Shown piece after piece: positions 15,883 to 25,403 of a stretch of 64,000 nt of DNA (position 1 is its first letter; each line of letters opens with the position of its first letter). The notes under the pieces are model-generated. The model had not been told where the DNA came from and searched no databases. It saw nothing but the letters and a program-made list of their open reading frames with translations. The DNA lies in the NCBI GenBank assembly GCA_038529355.1, contig JBCBDU010000009.1, positions 38,762-102,761 of the forward strand, written 5' to 3'. The position numbers were made by a program, and so were the translations under genes. The DNA is from CALBPI01 sp038529355. Its GTDB lineage: Bacteria; Pseudomonadota; Gammaproteobacteria; Steroidobacterales; Woeseiaceae.

Positions 15883-17393
15883 GAAATCTGGTCCTGTGCA
15901 ATCGCCGCAGTATCGTCATAAAGTGCGCCTACTGCAGCTGCGGCACGCTCATACTGTGTAAAGAATGTGTGATAGTCAGTGACGGCGTCAGCGGTCGGCG
16001 TAGCCGCGTGTGTCGAATTGAGTCGACAATGTTCGTTGACGATGTGCTCAATCGATTGACCGTCACTAAGCAGCTGCAAAGCTTGCAACGCAGCACCGAA
16101 CGCTGCGCCCTCTTCGCACACGGGTCGTACCACCGGTGCATTGAATATGTCGGCTATCATTTGACGCCATACCGGGCTGTTAGCGCCGCCCCCGGTCACA
16201 ACGATCTGCGTCCAGCCCCGACTCAGCTGTGCCAATCGGTCAGCGCCTGCTCTCAGCGCAAACGTTACGCCTTCAACGGTGGCGCGCAACAGGTTTTGTG
16301 GTGTCAGGTTGTCTGGACTGATGCCGAAAAACGCACCTCTGCTAGTCGGCAAATTTGGCGTGCGCTCGCCGCTAAAGAACGGCACCGTCGTCACACCATC
16401 AGCGCCTGCGCAAGACATATCCAGCGCCGCATCTAGTGCACCGATTTCTGTAACCAGGAACCGCCGGACAAGGTCCGTCGCTACCGTGCAGTTCATCGTG
16501 CACAGCAGCGGCAGCCAACCACCGGTGGACGAACAAAACGCAGCAATCTCACCACGTGGATCAACGACAGGCTCCGACGAGTATGCGAACACGGTGCCAG
16601 ACGTACCCAAACTGATCGTCATCCGCCCCGGCACAACATTCGTGGTGCCAATCGCCGCCATCATGTTGTCGCCACCACCAATCGCGACCGGAATGCCTGG
16701 CGGTAGGCGCATGGTTTTTGCAACATCAGCCCGAAGGTTGCCGATAGCCTCATTGCTGACACGCACAGCGGGCAGTTTTGCCGCGAGCGAGCCGCTTGGG
16801 TCCACAGCACGAATCTGCGACTCGCTCCATTCGAGGTTGCGCACGTCGAACAGACCCGTGCCCGACGCATCGCCTGCCTCCATCGTCCGTTCGCCGGTCA
16901 GATAGAAATTGATGTAGTCATGTGGCAGTAGCACGGTATCGAGCGCGTCAAACAACGCGGGTGCAGAGGTTCGCATCTGATGAATCTTGCCGGCTGTGTA
17001 ACCAGGCAACATCCGGTTGCCCACGTTCGCAATGCAAACCTCATCGCCGCCAGCAGACGCGGTAATCTGCCGGCACGCATCAACGCTTGTTGTGTCACAC
17101 CACAGCTTGACCGGACACAATACATCGCCGGCGGCATTGAGCGCGACGAATCCGTGCTGTTGCCCAGACACGGACAGCGCACCGATCTCACGGCGCAACG
17201 CAACATCCAACTGGTCGAGCGTCAGGTGCAGCGCCGAGATCCACGCTGCAGCATCCTGTTCCGCAAGCCCACTAACGTCCTGCCGCAACTCAAGCGGCGC
17301 GCTGGTCACCGCCACCACTGCCCGCTTCTCCGCGTTATACACGACCGCCTTGACTGACTGCGTACCAACATCGATGCCGAGCACGCTAGTCAT
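15879..17393 (-). CDS. xylB: Xylulokinase
   Basis: FGGY-family carbohydrate kinase of 504 residues that phosphorylates D-xylulose with ATP. The N-terminal phosphate loop is LGIDVGTQSVKAVVY. SGQQHGFVALN and the catalytic region around GGGDNMMAAIG follow. The C-terminal family signature GVTFALRAGADRL precedes the adenosine motif VTGGGANSPVWRQMIADIF. Two starts are close together (TTG and ATG); I take the ATG at 17393. It overlaps xylA by 4 bases and lies 48 bases after the MFS transporter gene. Confidence 0.96.
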   Translation of the reverse strand: MTSVLGIDVGTQSVKAVVYNAEKRAVVAVTSAPLELRQDVSGLAEQDAAAWISALHLTLDQLDVALRREIGALSVSGQQHGFVALNAAGDVLCPVKLWCDTTSVDACRQITASAGGDEVCIANVGNRMLPGYTAGKIHQMRTSAPALFDALDTVLLPHDYINFYLTGERTMEAGDASGTGLFDVRNLEWSESQIRAVDPSGSLAAKLPAVRVSNEAIGNLRADVAKTMRLPPGIPVAIGGGDNMMAAIGTTNVVPGRMTISLGTSGTVFAYSSEPVVDPRGEIAAFCSSTGGWLPLLCTMNCTVATDLVRRFLVTEIGALDAALDMSCAGADGVTTVPFFSGERTPNLPTSRGAFFGISPDNLTPQNLLRATVEGVTFALRAGADRLAQLSRGWTQIVVTGGGANSPVWRQMIADIFNAPVVRPVCEEGAAFGAALQALQLLSDGQSIEHIVNEHCRLNSTHAATPTADAVTDYHTFFTQYERAAAAVGALYDDTAAIAQDQIS

Positions 17394-17440
17394 TGGCAAC
17401 TAACCTTGGATTGCGAATCGTAGAAGCATGCATAGGCTAC

Positions 17441-18862
17441 TCAGCCCTGCATGTCCTCAAGTGTACGACCCATCGTTTCGTTGACAAACCTATAAACGAA
17501 TACGATGGAAATGGCCGCGAACGCAAAGTAGATTGCATAGGCGCTTGCCAACCCGATGTTGACCAGCAGTATGGGAAAACTGACCGTGATGACGAAGTTT
17601 GCAAGCCACTGCGACAAACCACTGATCGCAAGGCCGGAGCCGCGTATCTGATTGGGGAACATTTCTCCCAGCATGACCCACATCACCGGGCCCCAGGACA
17701 TATTGAAAAAGAAGACGTAGGCATTGCCGGCAACCAATGCCGAAAGCCCGTAATTGTCATCGAGGGCAATCTGGCCACCCTCGCCGACTTGCGCGGTCGA
17801 AAAAGCGAAAGCCATAACTGCAAGCGTCACCGCCATACCGCACGAGCCAAGCAGCAAAAACGGTTTGCGGCCGATACGATCGATAAGCAGCAATGTAATA
17901 ACGACTGCGACGATACTGATGGCACCTGACATGACATTGATCAGCAGCGCATCCTGCTCGGTGAACCCGACTGACTGCCAGAGCACAGCACCGTAATAGA
18001 ACACGACGTTGATACCGACGAGCTGCTGGAACGTGGCCAGACCGATCCCGACCCAGACAATGGGGCGCAACTTGATCATGCCCGGCACCAGAATGTCCCG
18101 CAGCCGCGGTTGACTCTGCGTAGACAACGACAACTGGATTTCGCGAACTTGCTCGCGCGCGACGACGTCACCCGAGATGCGCGCCAGAACGCGAGCAGCG
18201 TCCTCATGGCGGCCGCGGGCTACTAGATAGCGCGGACTCTCTGGGATAAGCAGCAACAAACACAAATAGGTCGCGGCAGGCACGACTTCCACCCAGAACA
18301 TCCAGCGCCAGGTCTCAAATCCCAGCCAGAACTGCGCAGCAGCAGACCCGGCAATGTCCGCGAGTAGATAGTTACTGAGGAAGGCAATAAACAAGCCCGC
18401 GATAATTGCGATCTGTTGCACCGTGGCCAGCGTGCCGCGCAGCCGCGCCGGAACAACTTCGCAAATATAGGCCGGCGCCATGACACTGGCCGCACCAACG
18501 GCAAGACCGCCCAGCGCACGATAGATGACAAATTCCAAAGAGCTGGTTGCAATCCCCGAGCCCAGTGCACTGATCACGAACAGGATCGCAGCAGCAATCA
18601 TCATCGACCGGCGACCAAACCGGTCCGCGAGGCGACCGGCGAAAAAAGCGCCGACCGCGCTGCCCAGCAACATCGACGCGACGTTAAAACCGGTCGCCGC
18701 TGAGTCGGACTGAAAAGCCTGCTCAAGACCGCGCACTGTGCCGTTGATGACACCGCTATCAAAACCGAAAAGGAATCCGCCGATGGTCGCAACCGTGCTG
18801 ACCAGCACGGCGAAGCGGATGTTCTCGTTCTGCGGTGTTGAGGGGTCGGGTTTCACTGTCAC
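17441..18862 (-). CDS. MFS sugar:proton symporter (XylE/sugar porter family)
   Basis: Inner-membrane transporter of 473 residues with about 12 transmembrane helices. Sugar-porter signatures are present: GFLFGFDSGVINGT in helix 1, RLADRFGRRSMM in loop 2-3, PESPRYLVARGR after helix 6, QQLVGINVVFYYG in helix 7 and DRIGRKPFLL in loop 8-9. It lies between the TonB receptor and xylB on the same strand, 78 bases after the former. It most likely imports xylose or short xylosides for the isomerase pathway. Substrate is inferred from context. Confidence 0.93.
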   Translation of the reverse strand: MTVKPDPSTPQNENIRFAVLVSTVATIGGFLFGFDSGVINGTVRGLEQAFQSDSAATGFNVASMLLGSAVGAFFAGRLADRFGRRSMMIAAAILFVISALGSGIATSSLEFVIYRALGGLAVGAASVMAPAYICEVVPARLRGTLATVQQIAIIAGLFIAFLSNYLLADIAGSAAAQFWLGFETWRWMFWVEVVPAATYLCLLLLIPESPRYLVARGRHEDAARVLARISGDVVAREQVREIQLSLSTQSQPRLRDILVPGMIKLRPIVWVGIGLATFQQLVGINVVFYYGAVLWQSVGFTEQDALLINVMSGAISIVAVVITLLLIDRIGRKPFLLLGSCGMAVTLAVMAFAFSTAQVGEGGQIALDDNYGLSALVAGNAYVFFFNMSWGPVMWVMLGEMFPNQIRGSGLAISGLSQWLANFVITVSFPILLVNIGLASAYAIYFAFAAISIVFVYRFVNETMGRTLEDMQG

Positions 18863-18939
18863 TGCTCCATTAAATCCGGGTGCAGACGCCCGGGCCGCAG
18901 GGGGATACGGCTACCGGACGTTTGCGCCAATAGTGCCAG

Positions 18940-21546
18940 CTAAAAATCGTACCGCAGACGAATACCGCCCGTGCGTGGCAGATTGATGAATCGCAGGTTC
19001 AGGTTGTTACCCAACAGCGCTTTTTGCGATGCCTCTTCATCGAAGATGTTCGTGACATAGGCCTCGGCGCGCCAGTTGCCCTGGTTTGGCAAGTATGAGA
19101 TGCCTGCATTGAATTGCACGTACCCTTCCTGATGATTCTCGAACCCGCAAACAATGGCGTCGTTCGATCCGCATATTCCAGAGCCATCGGGACGCACAAT
19201 ATCATCTTCGTTAAAGATGCTTAGGAAGTAGTCGGAACGATAGCTACCCAGCACTTGCCATTGCAGCAACCCGCTTTCCGTCGGTACTGACTGTTGCAAC
19301 TTGATGATCAGCGAGTGATCGGAAACCAGAGGCAGCGTGTTGCCCGCAAGATCAATGTTAGCCACAGACGGGCTTACCCCGAAATCCTGGCCACGCACAT
19401 CGGCGAGCTCGCCGGATTTGGCTTCAGCATCGAGAAACAGGTAAGTGAAGTCCACGCTGAATCCGGCCGGAAGCGGCAAGCGCCCGAAAAACTCTAAGCC
19501 CAGGATTTCGGAATCGGCAACGTTTTCATTCAGCAACGCGAGGCCGGTACTGGGGCCTGCGCCGCCAAAGCCAATCAGCGACTGGAAGACCTGATCGGTG
19601 TAGTCGTAGTAGAACAGCGATGCATTGGCGATGATTTGCCCGTGTTTGGAATCGAACACGTTCTTGCTGCCCAGCTCATAGGCGACGACTTCTTCGGGGT
19701 CGTACAACGGCGACGTCCCATCACCGAGCGTGTCATTGAATCCGCCCGATTTGTGACCGGTGGAAATCAGGCCATAGAACAGGTGGTCATCGCCGAGATC
19801 CATCTCGATACCCAAACGCCAGTCATTGAAGTCGAACTCAGCCTGACCGATTTGCTGGACCGGCGCGCCGAGCGTGAAAAAGCTGTGTTCGCCATCGGGC
19901 CGGCAGGTCAATCGACCGTCCGGATTGGTATCCGGCGTATCAACGCAATTGGCGTTCGCATTGGTGCCGTTCGCAACACCCAAGAGTTGTTGCGCCAGAG
20001 TATCGCGCTGACCAAATGAGGCGCCTTGCAACAAAAACGCCGCAGCCTCGGCATTGTTGGTCGGTGCCGTAAAATTCGGTCGGCTCAGAAAGCTCGGAAA
20101 GAAGCCTTCGGTGCCCAGTCGCGTCTGGAAACAACAATCGAACAGGTTCCCGTTGCCCAGATTTTCACCGCCCAAACCAAGCGTCCAGTTCCCGCCGATA
20201 CCGAAGCGGAATTTTTCCTCTTCCGTATATCGATAACCGGCCTTGAGCCTGACGTTGTCCGTCACCGAATAGGTGCCATTCAAAAAGACAGCTGTTGACG
20301 AAACCTCAACTTCTGGCATCGTGAATTCAACACCAGAGAAGAAGATACCTTTGTCGTTGAATGAACCGAATCCGGTTTGCTGATCTTCGTCCTGATGAAA
20401 TGCACCGGCCGACCAGATCAACCGACTATCGTCGTCACTGTAAAAGCGCAATTCGTGAATGTACGCATCAGATGTCTGCTCCCAAAAGACATTCGAGCGG
20501 TTGTCATAGTCGACGGTATTGATATCAAGGCCGGGATACAGCACACCAATATTGGCACCATTGGTCTGCGCAAAATTGATATAGCGACGCGAGCCGCTGT
20601 ACTCCACAGAAAACGCATCGAAGTCATAGACGACGTTGAGCGATACGCCGGTGTGTTCATTGTCCAAATCACCCTGCCAACCGCGGTACACGACGTCACG
20701 CAACTCGAGATCGTCCGCACGATTGCCGCTGGATAACGCCGGAAAAAGGTTAGCGCCGGGGTAGCCGGTGCCACCCTCCGCCACGTAGTCAATCTTGGCA
20801 AGAAAGCGCAATCGGTCGGTCGGATTCCAAAGCAGCTGCGCGCGCAGCGCAAGCTCGTCTTCGCTGCCCGCGGCTTCAATATTTTGAGCATTGCCGACGT
20901 TGTTGAACGTTGCGTCGCGCTGTTCACTGAACCCTGCGATACGCACGGCCATCGTGTCATTGATCGGCAGGTTGAGCGCACCTTCCAGCGCGCGATGGTT
21001 GAAGTTGCCGAACTCTGATTGCAGGTAACCCTCCACACCCTCAACACTTGGCTTGCGCGTAATGATGTTTAAGCTGCCGGCAACCGCATTACGGCCGCGC
21101 AGGGTTCCCTGCGGACCTTTGTTGACCTCCACGCGCTCGAGATCGAAGAACATCGCACCGAGCCCGCGCGGGCGTGGCAAATAGACGCCGTCGATATGTG
21201 TGGCAGCAGCCGGATCACCCAACTCTGTGTTGTTGGCCGAGCCAACGCCGCGTATGAAGATTTCAACATTGCCTTCCTGATTGGCGATGCTCAGTCCTGG
21301 CACGACGAGCTGCAGATTGCGAATCTCACCATTGACGCCATCGCGGCGTAAGTCATCGGCGGAGAACGACTGCACCGAGCCTGCGACGTCCTGAATGCTC
21401 TGCTCACGACGCTCTGTCGTGACAATAATTTCATCGATGGTCTCGGTTCGCGGATCTGGCTGTACCTGTGCCGCCAACGGCGCACTCAGCGCGATACCGA
21501 TCGCCAACGTGACTCCTACCCCAAGAATTCCAGATGTTCCGTTCAT
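18940..21546 (-). CDS. TonB-dependent receptor of the xylose/xylan locus
   Basis: Outer-membrane active transporter of 868 residues. The signal peptide ends near LAAQ. A TonB-box-like TIDEIIVTTERREQS is followed by the plug (about 45-165, with IFIRGVGSANN and ERVEVNKGPQGTLRGRNAVAGSLN). A 22-strand barrel ends in GIRLRYDF. The ATG at 21546 is preceded by a G-rich ribosome site. A perfect LacI-type operator lies 61 bases upstream. As first gene of the unit with the MFS carrier, xylB, xylA and GH5 it probably imports xylo-oligosaccharides; this is inferred from context. Confidence 0.93.
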   Translation of the reverse strand: MNGTSGILGVGVTLAIGIALSAPLAAQVQPDPRTETIDEIIVTTERREQSIQDVAGSVQSFSADDLRRDGVNGEIRNLQLVVPGLSIANQEGNVEIFIRGVGSANNTELGDPAAATHIDGVYLPRPRGLGAMFFDLERVEVNKGPQGTLRGRNAVAGSLNIITRKPSVEGVEGYLQSEFGNFNHRALEGALNLPINDTMAVRIAGFSEQRDATFNNVGNAQNIEAAGSEDELALRAQLLWNPTDRLRFLAKIDYVAEGGTGYPGANLFPALSSGNRADDLELRDVVYRGWQGDLDNEHTGVSLNVVYDFDAFSVEYSGSRRYINFAQTNGANIGVLYPGLDINTVDYDNRSNVFWEQTSDAYIHELRFYSDDDSRLIWSAGAFHQDEDQQTGFGSFNDKGIFFSGVEFTMPEVEVSSTAVFLNGTYSVTDNVRLKAGYRYTEEEKFRFGIGGNWTLGLGGENLGNGNLFDCCFQTRLGTEGFFPSFLSRPNFTAPTNNAEAAAFLLQGASFGQRDTLAQQLLGVANGTNANANCVDTPDTNPDGRLTCRPDGEHSFFTLGAPVQQIGQAEFDFNDWRLGIEMDLGDDHLFYGLISTGHKSGGFNDTLGDGTSPLYDPEEVVAYELGSKNVFDSKHGQIIANASLFYYDYTDQVFQSLIGFGGAGPSTGLALLNENVADSEILGLEFFGRLPLPAGFSVDFTYLFLDAEAKSGELADVRGQDFGVSPSVANIDLAGNTLPLVSDHSLIIKLQQSVPTESGLLQWQVLGSYRSDYFLSIFNEDDIVRPDGSGICGSNDAIVCGFENHQEGYVQFNAGISYLPNQGNWRAEAYVTNIFDEEASQKALLGNNLNLRFINLPRTGGIRLRYDF

Positions 21547-21606
21547 AAACCCCCCGGTTCGACGTACGCCGACTGACGTGTGTTGAGGGGCTGATCGTGC
21601 ACTCAA

Positions 21607-21622
21607 TTGACAACCTTGTCAA
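21607..21622 (-). promoter_or_regulatory. LacI-type operator A1 before the TonB receptor
   Basis: TTGACA-ACCT-TGTCAA, with 7 of 8 positions symmetric. An identical 16-mer lies at 22808-22823. It sits between the LacI gene stop and the TonB receptor start, so it can control the whole transport/xyl operon. On the minus strand its first half could serve as a -35 box; the -10 at 17-bp spacing (CACGAT) is poor. Confidence 0.75.
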
Positions 21623-21626
21623 TTTT

Positions 21627-22682
21627 CTAGGTGAGCACTCTGCGCCGATCCTTTGGCGGTGCCGTGGACTGCCTGATCACCAGTCGGTGCTCCAGCCGGA
21701 CATGCGTGCTGGTGACCTGAACGCCTGACGTGATCTGCAACAACAGATCAACACACGCCTCGGCCATTTTGGCAATGGGCTGCGCAATGGTGGTCAACTG
21801 GGGATAGATCACCTGTGAGATCAGCGTGTCGTCAAAGCCTGCCACCGACAGCTCTGCGGGCACATCGATGTTGCGCTTGTAAGCAACGGCAAGCGTGGCC
21901 GCCGCCATATCGTCATTGCTGGCAAAAATTGCCGTCGGCGGCGCGCCCAGGTCGAGCAGGCGCTCGGCGCCGGCGAGCCCCGACTCGTAAGAGAAGTCAC
22001 CCGGCGTAACCAGCTGATCCTCGTAGGTCACCCCGCGCGCCGCCAGGGCACGACGGTAGCCGACATGCCGCAGCTCGCTAATGCTGTGTTCCGGTGGACC
22101 GGCGATAAAACCAATACGACGATGACCAATGGACAACAGGTAATCGGTGACCTCGAACGCCGCCTGCTCGTCATCCATCGTAACCAGAGGGGCACGATCC
22201 ATATCGAGATTGGTACCCATGCGCACAAACGGGATCTCGTGGGACTCAAGCAGCTGCAGCAGCTGCTCATCGTCCGATAGTGGCGGTGTGAGCATCGCGC
22301 CGACCAGATGCGGCTCACTGATCAACTCCTGAATGCTGCGCTCATGGTCGGTGCAATTCTCGACAATGAGATGGCAACCGTCGTGACGGCAGCGCTCCAT
22401 CGCACCAAGCTGGATACTGTTGACGTACCCCATGTTCGGGTTTTGAAACAACAAGGCAACAAATTGCGGCTCTTGTTTGCGCAGCGTCTGCGCCATGCGG
22501 TTGCGCTGATAACCGAGCTTGTCTATCGACGCCATTACAGCCGCGCGTTTGCTTTCACGCACGTTAGGCTCGTTGTTGAGCACGCGCGACACCGTCTTGA
22601 ATGAGACCCCGGCGTGGCGAGCCACATCAACGATGGTGACGCTTTTGCGGGTGGAGCGCTCATTGCGACTGGTTTTTTTCAT
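21627..22682 (-). CDS. LacI-family regulator of the xylose/xylan locus
   Basis: Transcription factor of 351 residues. The N-terminal HTH is VTIVDVARHAGVSFKTVSRV with hinge region NRMAQTLRKQE. A periplasmic-binding-like effector domain follows (about 70-345; GAMLTPPLSDDEQ, HRRIGFIAGPPEHS, TAIFASNDDMA, LSVAGFDDT). I chose the ATG at 22682 because the upstream extension lacks family similarity. Identical operators lie on both sides of the gene. It is therefore predicted to repress the TonB/xyl operon and the divergent GH3 gene, and probably itself. The inducer is likely xylose or a xyloside. Confidence 0.92.
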   Translation of the reverse strand: MKKTSRNERSTRKSVTIVDVARHAGVSFKTVSRVLNNEPNVRESKRAAVMASIDKLGYQRNRMAQTLRKQEPQFVALLFQNPNMGYVNSIQLGAMERCRHDGCHLIVENCTDHERSIQELISEPHLVGAMLTPPLSDDEQLLQLLESHEIPFVRMGTNLDMDRAPLVTMDDEQAAFEVTDYLLSIGHRRIGFIAGPPEHSISELRHVGYRRALAARGVTYEDQLVTPGDFSYESGLAGAERLLDLGAPPTAIFASNDDMAAATLAVAYKRNIDVPAELSVAGFDDTLISQVIYPQLTTIAQPIAKMAEACVDLLLQITSGVQVTSTHVRLEHRLVIRQSTAPPKDRRRVLT

Positions 22683-22807
22683 TATTGTGTCTCGTCTGTC
22701 ATTAACCGCCACGGGCAGCCGGTGAAGTCGTGCCAACATCGGGCGCCGTCATCGTGCCGCAACCCGCAGCATCATCGAGCATTCCACGCACGGCCTGAGG
22801 CGTCATT

Positions 22808-22823
22808 TTGACAACCTTGTCAA
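22808..22823 (+). promoter_or_regulatory. LacI-type operator A2 and overlapping promoter of the GH3 gene
   Basis: The 16-mer TTGACA-ACCT-TGTCAA is identical to the one at 21607-21622. On the plus strand its TTGACA can be the -35 box, with TAGAGT after a 17-base spacer as -10 (22831-22836). This would place repressor binding directly over the promoter of the GH3 gene at 22953 in the region divergent from lacI. Confidence 0.72.
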
Positions 22824-22952
22824 GAACTCATAGAGTCCGCTGACACCGACCGGCAAACTGTAACATCGTCATTCGCCGCTTACCGACTCATCGGCGTTGG
22901 TGTCTTACAGTCCAGCGGCCGGATTATTGGCAGACCACTCGGAGTTCGACGC

Positions 22953-25352
22953 ATGCAGATGACAACAGCAACGGTTTTCCTAGCAAGTCAGCTTGCCTCA
23001 CTGATGCTGGCAAGCCAACTGATCACAGGCGTCGTGCTTGCCGACGACGCAACGACTATCGTCGACAGCCCCGCGTATCGCGACGCCACGCGCGCAGCTC
23101 AAGTTCGCACGGCAGACCTGCTTGCGCGCATGACACTGGACGAAAAACTCGCTCAAGTTTCCTGCATTTGGCTGCAAAAAGAGAACATCCTGTCGGCGGA
23201 TGGCAGTTTCTCAGCGCAAAAGATGGCAGCCAGTTTCCCACACGGAATCGGCTGTATTGCACGACCGCAGGATCGCGTCGGACTGGACGCACCTGGCAAA
23301 CGTCAGGCGCGCGATGCCAGCGATACCGTGCAACTCGTCAACGCCATCCAAAGCCACTTGCTGAACGACACACGACTGGGCATACCAGCACTGTTCCATG
23401 AAGAAGGTTTGCACGGATATCAAGCCAGAGATGCCACCGTGTTTCCGCAAGCCATTGCACTGGCCAGCACCTGGGACCCGCAACTGGTGGAGCGCGTTTA
23501 TGCCATTGCCGCACGCGAGATCAGAGCGCGCGGCGCGCATCACGTGCTGTCGCCGGTTGTCGATGTGGCGCGTGATCCACGCTGGGGACGCATCGAAGAG
23601 ACGTTTGGCGAGGACCCTCTGCTGGTGTCAGCCATGGGCGTGGCCGCAGTACGCGGATTTCAAGGCACGACCTTGCCGCTGGCAAGCAACAAGGTGTTGA
23701 CCACGCTCAAACACATGACAGGTCATGGCGAGCCGGAGTCGGGCATGAACGTCGGCCCGGCCCATGTATCCGAGCGCACGCTGCGCGAAGTATTCTTCCC
23801 CCCGTTCAAAGCCGCCATCCAGCAAGCCAATGCCGCCTCGGTCATGGCCTCTTACAATGAGATTGACGGCGTGCCGTCGCACGTCAGTCATTTTCTGCTG
23901 CAGGATGTGCTGCGCAATGAGTGGGGCTTCGACGGCCTGGTCGTATCAGACTACTTCGCGATAGACGAGCTCGTTTCCCGCCATGGCGTCGCTGCCGACG
24001 CGTTGGATGCATCCATCCAGGCCATGGTTGCGGGCATCGACCTTGAAACGCCCGATCCGACGGCCTTTCCACTGTTGCGTGACGCCGTGCTTGACGGTCG
24101 GTTGCCGGAAGCGGTGCTCGATCGCGCCGTAAGCAATGTGTTGATGGCCAAATTTCAGGCCACGGTGTTTGAAACGCCCTACGCTGATGCCGAATATGCG
24201 GAAGCGATTACCGGCAATGCATCGGCGCGAGAACTGGCGCTGGATGCAGCACGCAAAGCGATTACGCTGCTCAAGAATAACGACAACCTACTGCCGCTGA
24301 ATGCCGAAAATATCTCGCGAATTGCCGTCGTTGGCCCTAACGCCAATGAAACCATACTGGGTGGCTACGCCGATGTGCCACGGCAAGCGATTAGCGTACT
24401 GGCCGGCATGCAAGCGCGTGTCGGCGATTCGGTACGCATCGACTATGCAGAAGGCTCGCGAATTACCGAAGGTCGCAGCTGGTGGGATGATCCGGTGACG
24501 TTCGTCGACTCGGCCGACAATCACAAACGGATCCGCAAGGCCGTTGCGGTTGCGCGCAAAGCCGATGTGATCGTCGCTGTCATCGGCGGCAACGAGAGCA
24601 CCAGCCGCGAGGCATGGGCCGAGGCACACTTGGGAGACAGGGCAAGCTTGCAACTGCTCGGTGAACAACAGGCGTTAATTGAAGCGCTGGTGGCAACCGG
24701 AAAACCCGTTGTTGCGGTGTTGATCCATGGTCGCCCGCTCGCGATACCGGAGGTTATTGACGGTGCTGCAGCCGTACTCGACGGCTGGATACTCGGCCAG
24801 GAAACGGGTACGGCGATAGCCGAGGTTTTATTTGGTGACTACAACCCCGGCGGCAAGCTGCCCGTATCGATTCCCCGTTCGGTCGGCCACCTGCCCGTCT
24901 ACTACAACCATAAACCCACATCGCGCCGCGGCTATGTCGACGCTGACACCTCAGCGCTGTTCCCGTTCGGTTACGGCTTAAGCTACACCACATTCGAATT
25001 CGCCGCGCCTGCCGTCGATCGCAAGACACTTGCGTGGGACACTGACATTGAGGTGACCATCGAGGTTACAAACACCGGCAAACGCGCCGGTGACGAAGTG
25101 GTGCAGGTCTACTTGCGTGACCCGGTCAGCAGCATCACACGGCCCGTCAAGGCATTGGTGGCGTTTCGTCGCATACACATCAAAGCGGGGCAAACACAGC
25201 AAGTAACACTGACCGTGCCATTCGATGCATTGTCGTTCGTCGGCCCTGACATGAAAGAAACGATCGAAGCTGGCGATTTTGAGCTGATGGTTGGCGCCGA
25301 TTCGCAAACACATCAACGCCTGACGGTCACGCTACCGATGCGCGAGCCGTAA
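22953..25352 (+). CDS. Glycoside hydrolase family 3 (beta-xylosidase or beta-glucosidase)
   Basis: Exported enzyme of 799 residues; the signal peptide ends near VVLA-DD. The GH3 N-terminal barrel is at about 55-390 with Lys253-His254 (LKHMTGHGEP), WGRIEETFGEDP and nucleophile Asp333 (GLVVSDYFAI). The C-terminal alpha/beta sandwich is at about 430-650 (KAITLLKNNDNLLPL ... VIGGNESTSREAW) and an FnIII-like domain closes the protein. CGGAG precedes the ATG by 8 bases. It diverges from the LacI regulator and has an operator over its promoter. Position beside xylA/xylB makes beta-xylosidase the better guess; sequence alone does not separate the activities. Confidence 0.93.
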   Translation: MQMTTATVFLASQLASLMLASQLITGVVLADDATTIVDSPAYRDATRAAQVRTADLLARMTLDEKLAQVSCIWLQKENILSADGSFSAQKMAASFPHGIGCIARPQDRVGLDAPGKRQARDASDTVQLVNAIQSHLLNDTRLGIPALFHEEGLHGYQARDATVFPQAIALASTWDPQLVERVYAIAAREIRARGAHHVLSPVVDVARDPRWGRIEETFGEDPLLVSAMGVAAVRGFQGTTLPLASNKVLTTLKHMTGHGEPESGMNVGPAHVSERTLREVFFPPFKAAIQQANAASVMASYNEIDGVPSHVSHFLLQDVLRNEWGFDGLVVSDYFAIDELVSRHGVAADALDASIQAMVAGIDLETPDPTAFPLLRDAVLDGRLPEAVLDRAVSNVLMAKFQATVFETPYADAEYAEAITGNASARELALDAARKAITLLKNNDNLLPLNAENISRIAVVGPNANETILGGYADVPRQAISVLAGMQARVGDSVRIDYAEGSRITEGRSWWDDPVTFVDSADNHKRIRKAVAVARKADVIVAVIGGNESTSREAWAEAHLGDRASLQLLGEQQALIEALVATGKPVVAVLIHGRPLAIPEVIDGAAAVLDGWILGQETGTAIAEVLFGDYNPGGKLPVSIPRSVGHLPVYYNHKPTSRRGYVDADTSALFPFGYGLSYTTFEFAAPAVDRKTLAWDTDIEVTIEVTNTGKRAGDEVVQVYLRDPVSSITRPVKALVAFRRIHIKAGQTQQVTLTVPFDALSFVGPDMKETIEAGDFELMVGADSQTHQRLTVTLPMREP

Positions 25353-25403
25353 CGATGCTGCAAGACGTTTCGACAGGCGCAATCGCAGTACTCAACCGGT
25401 CAA

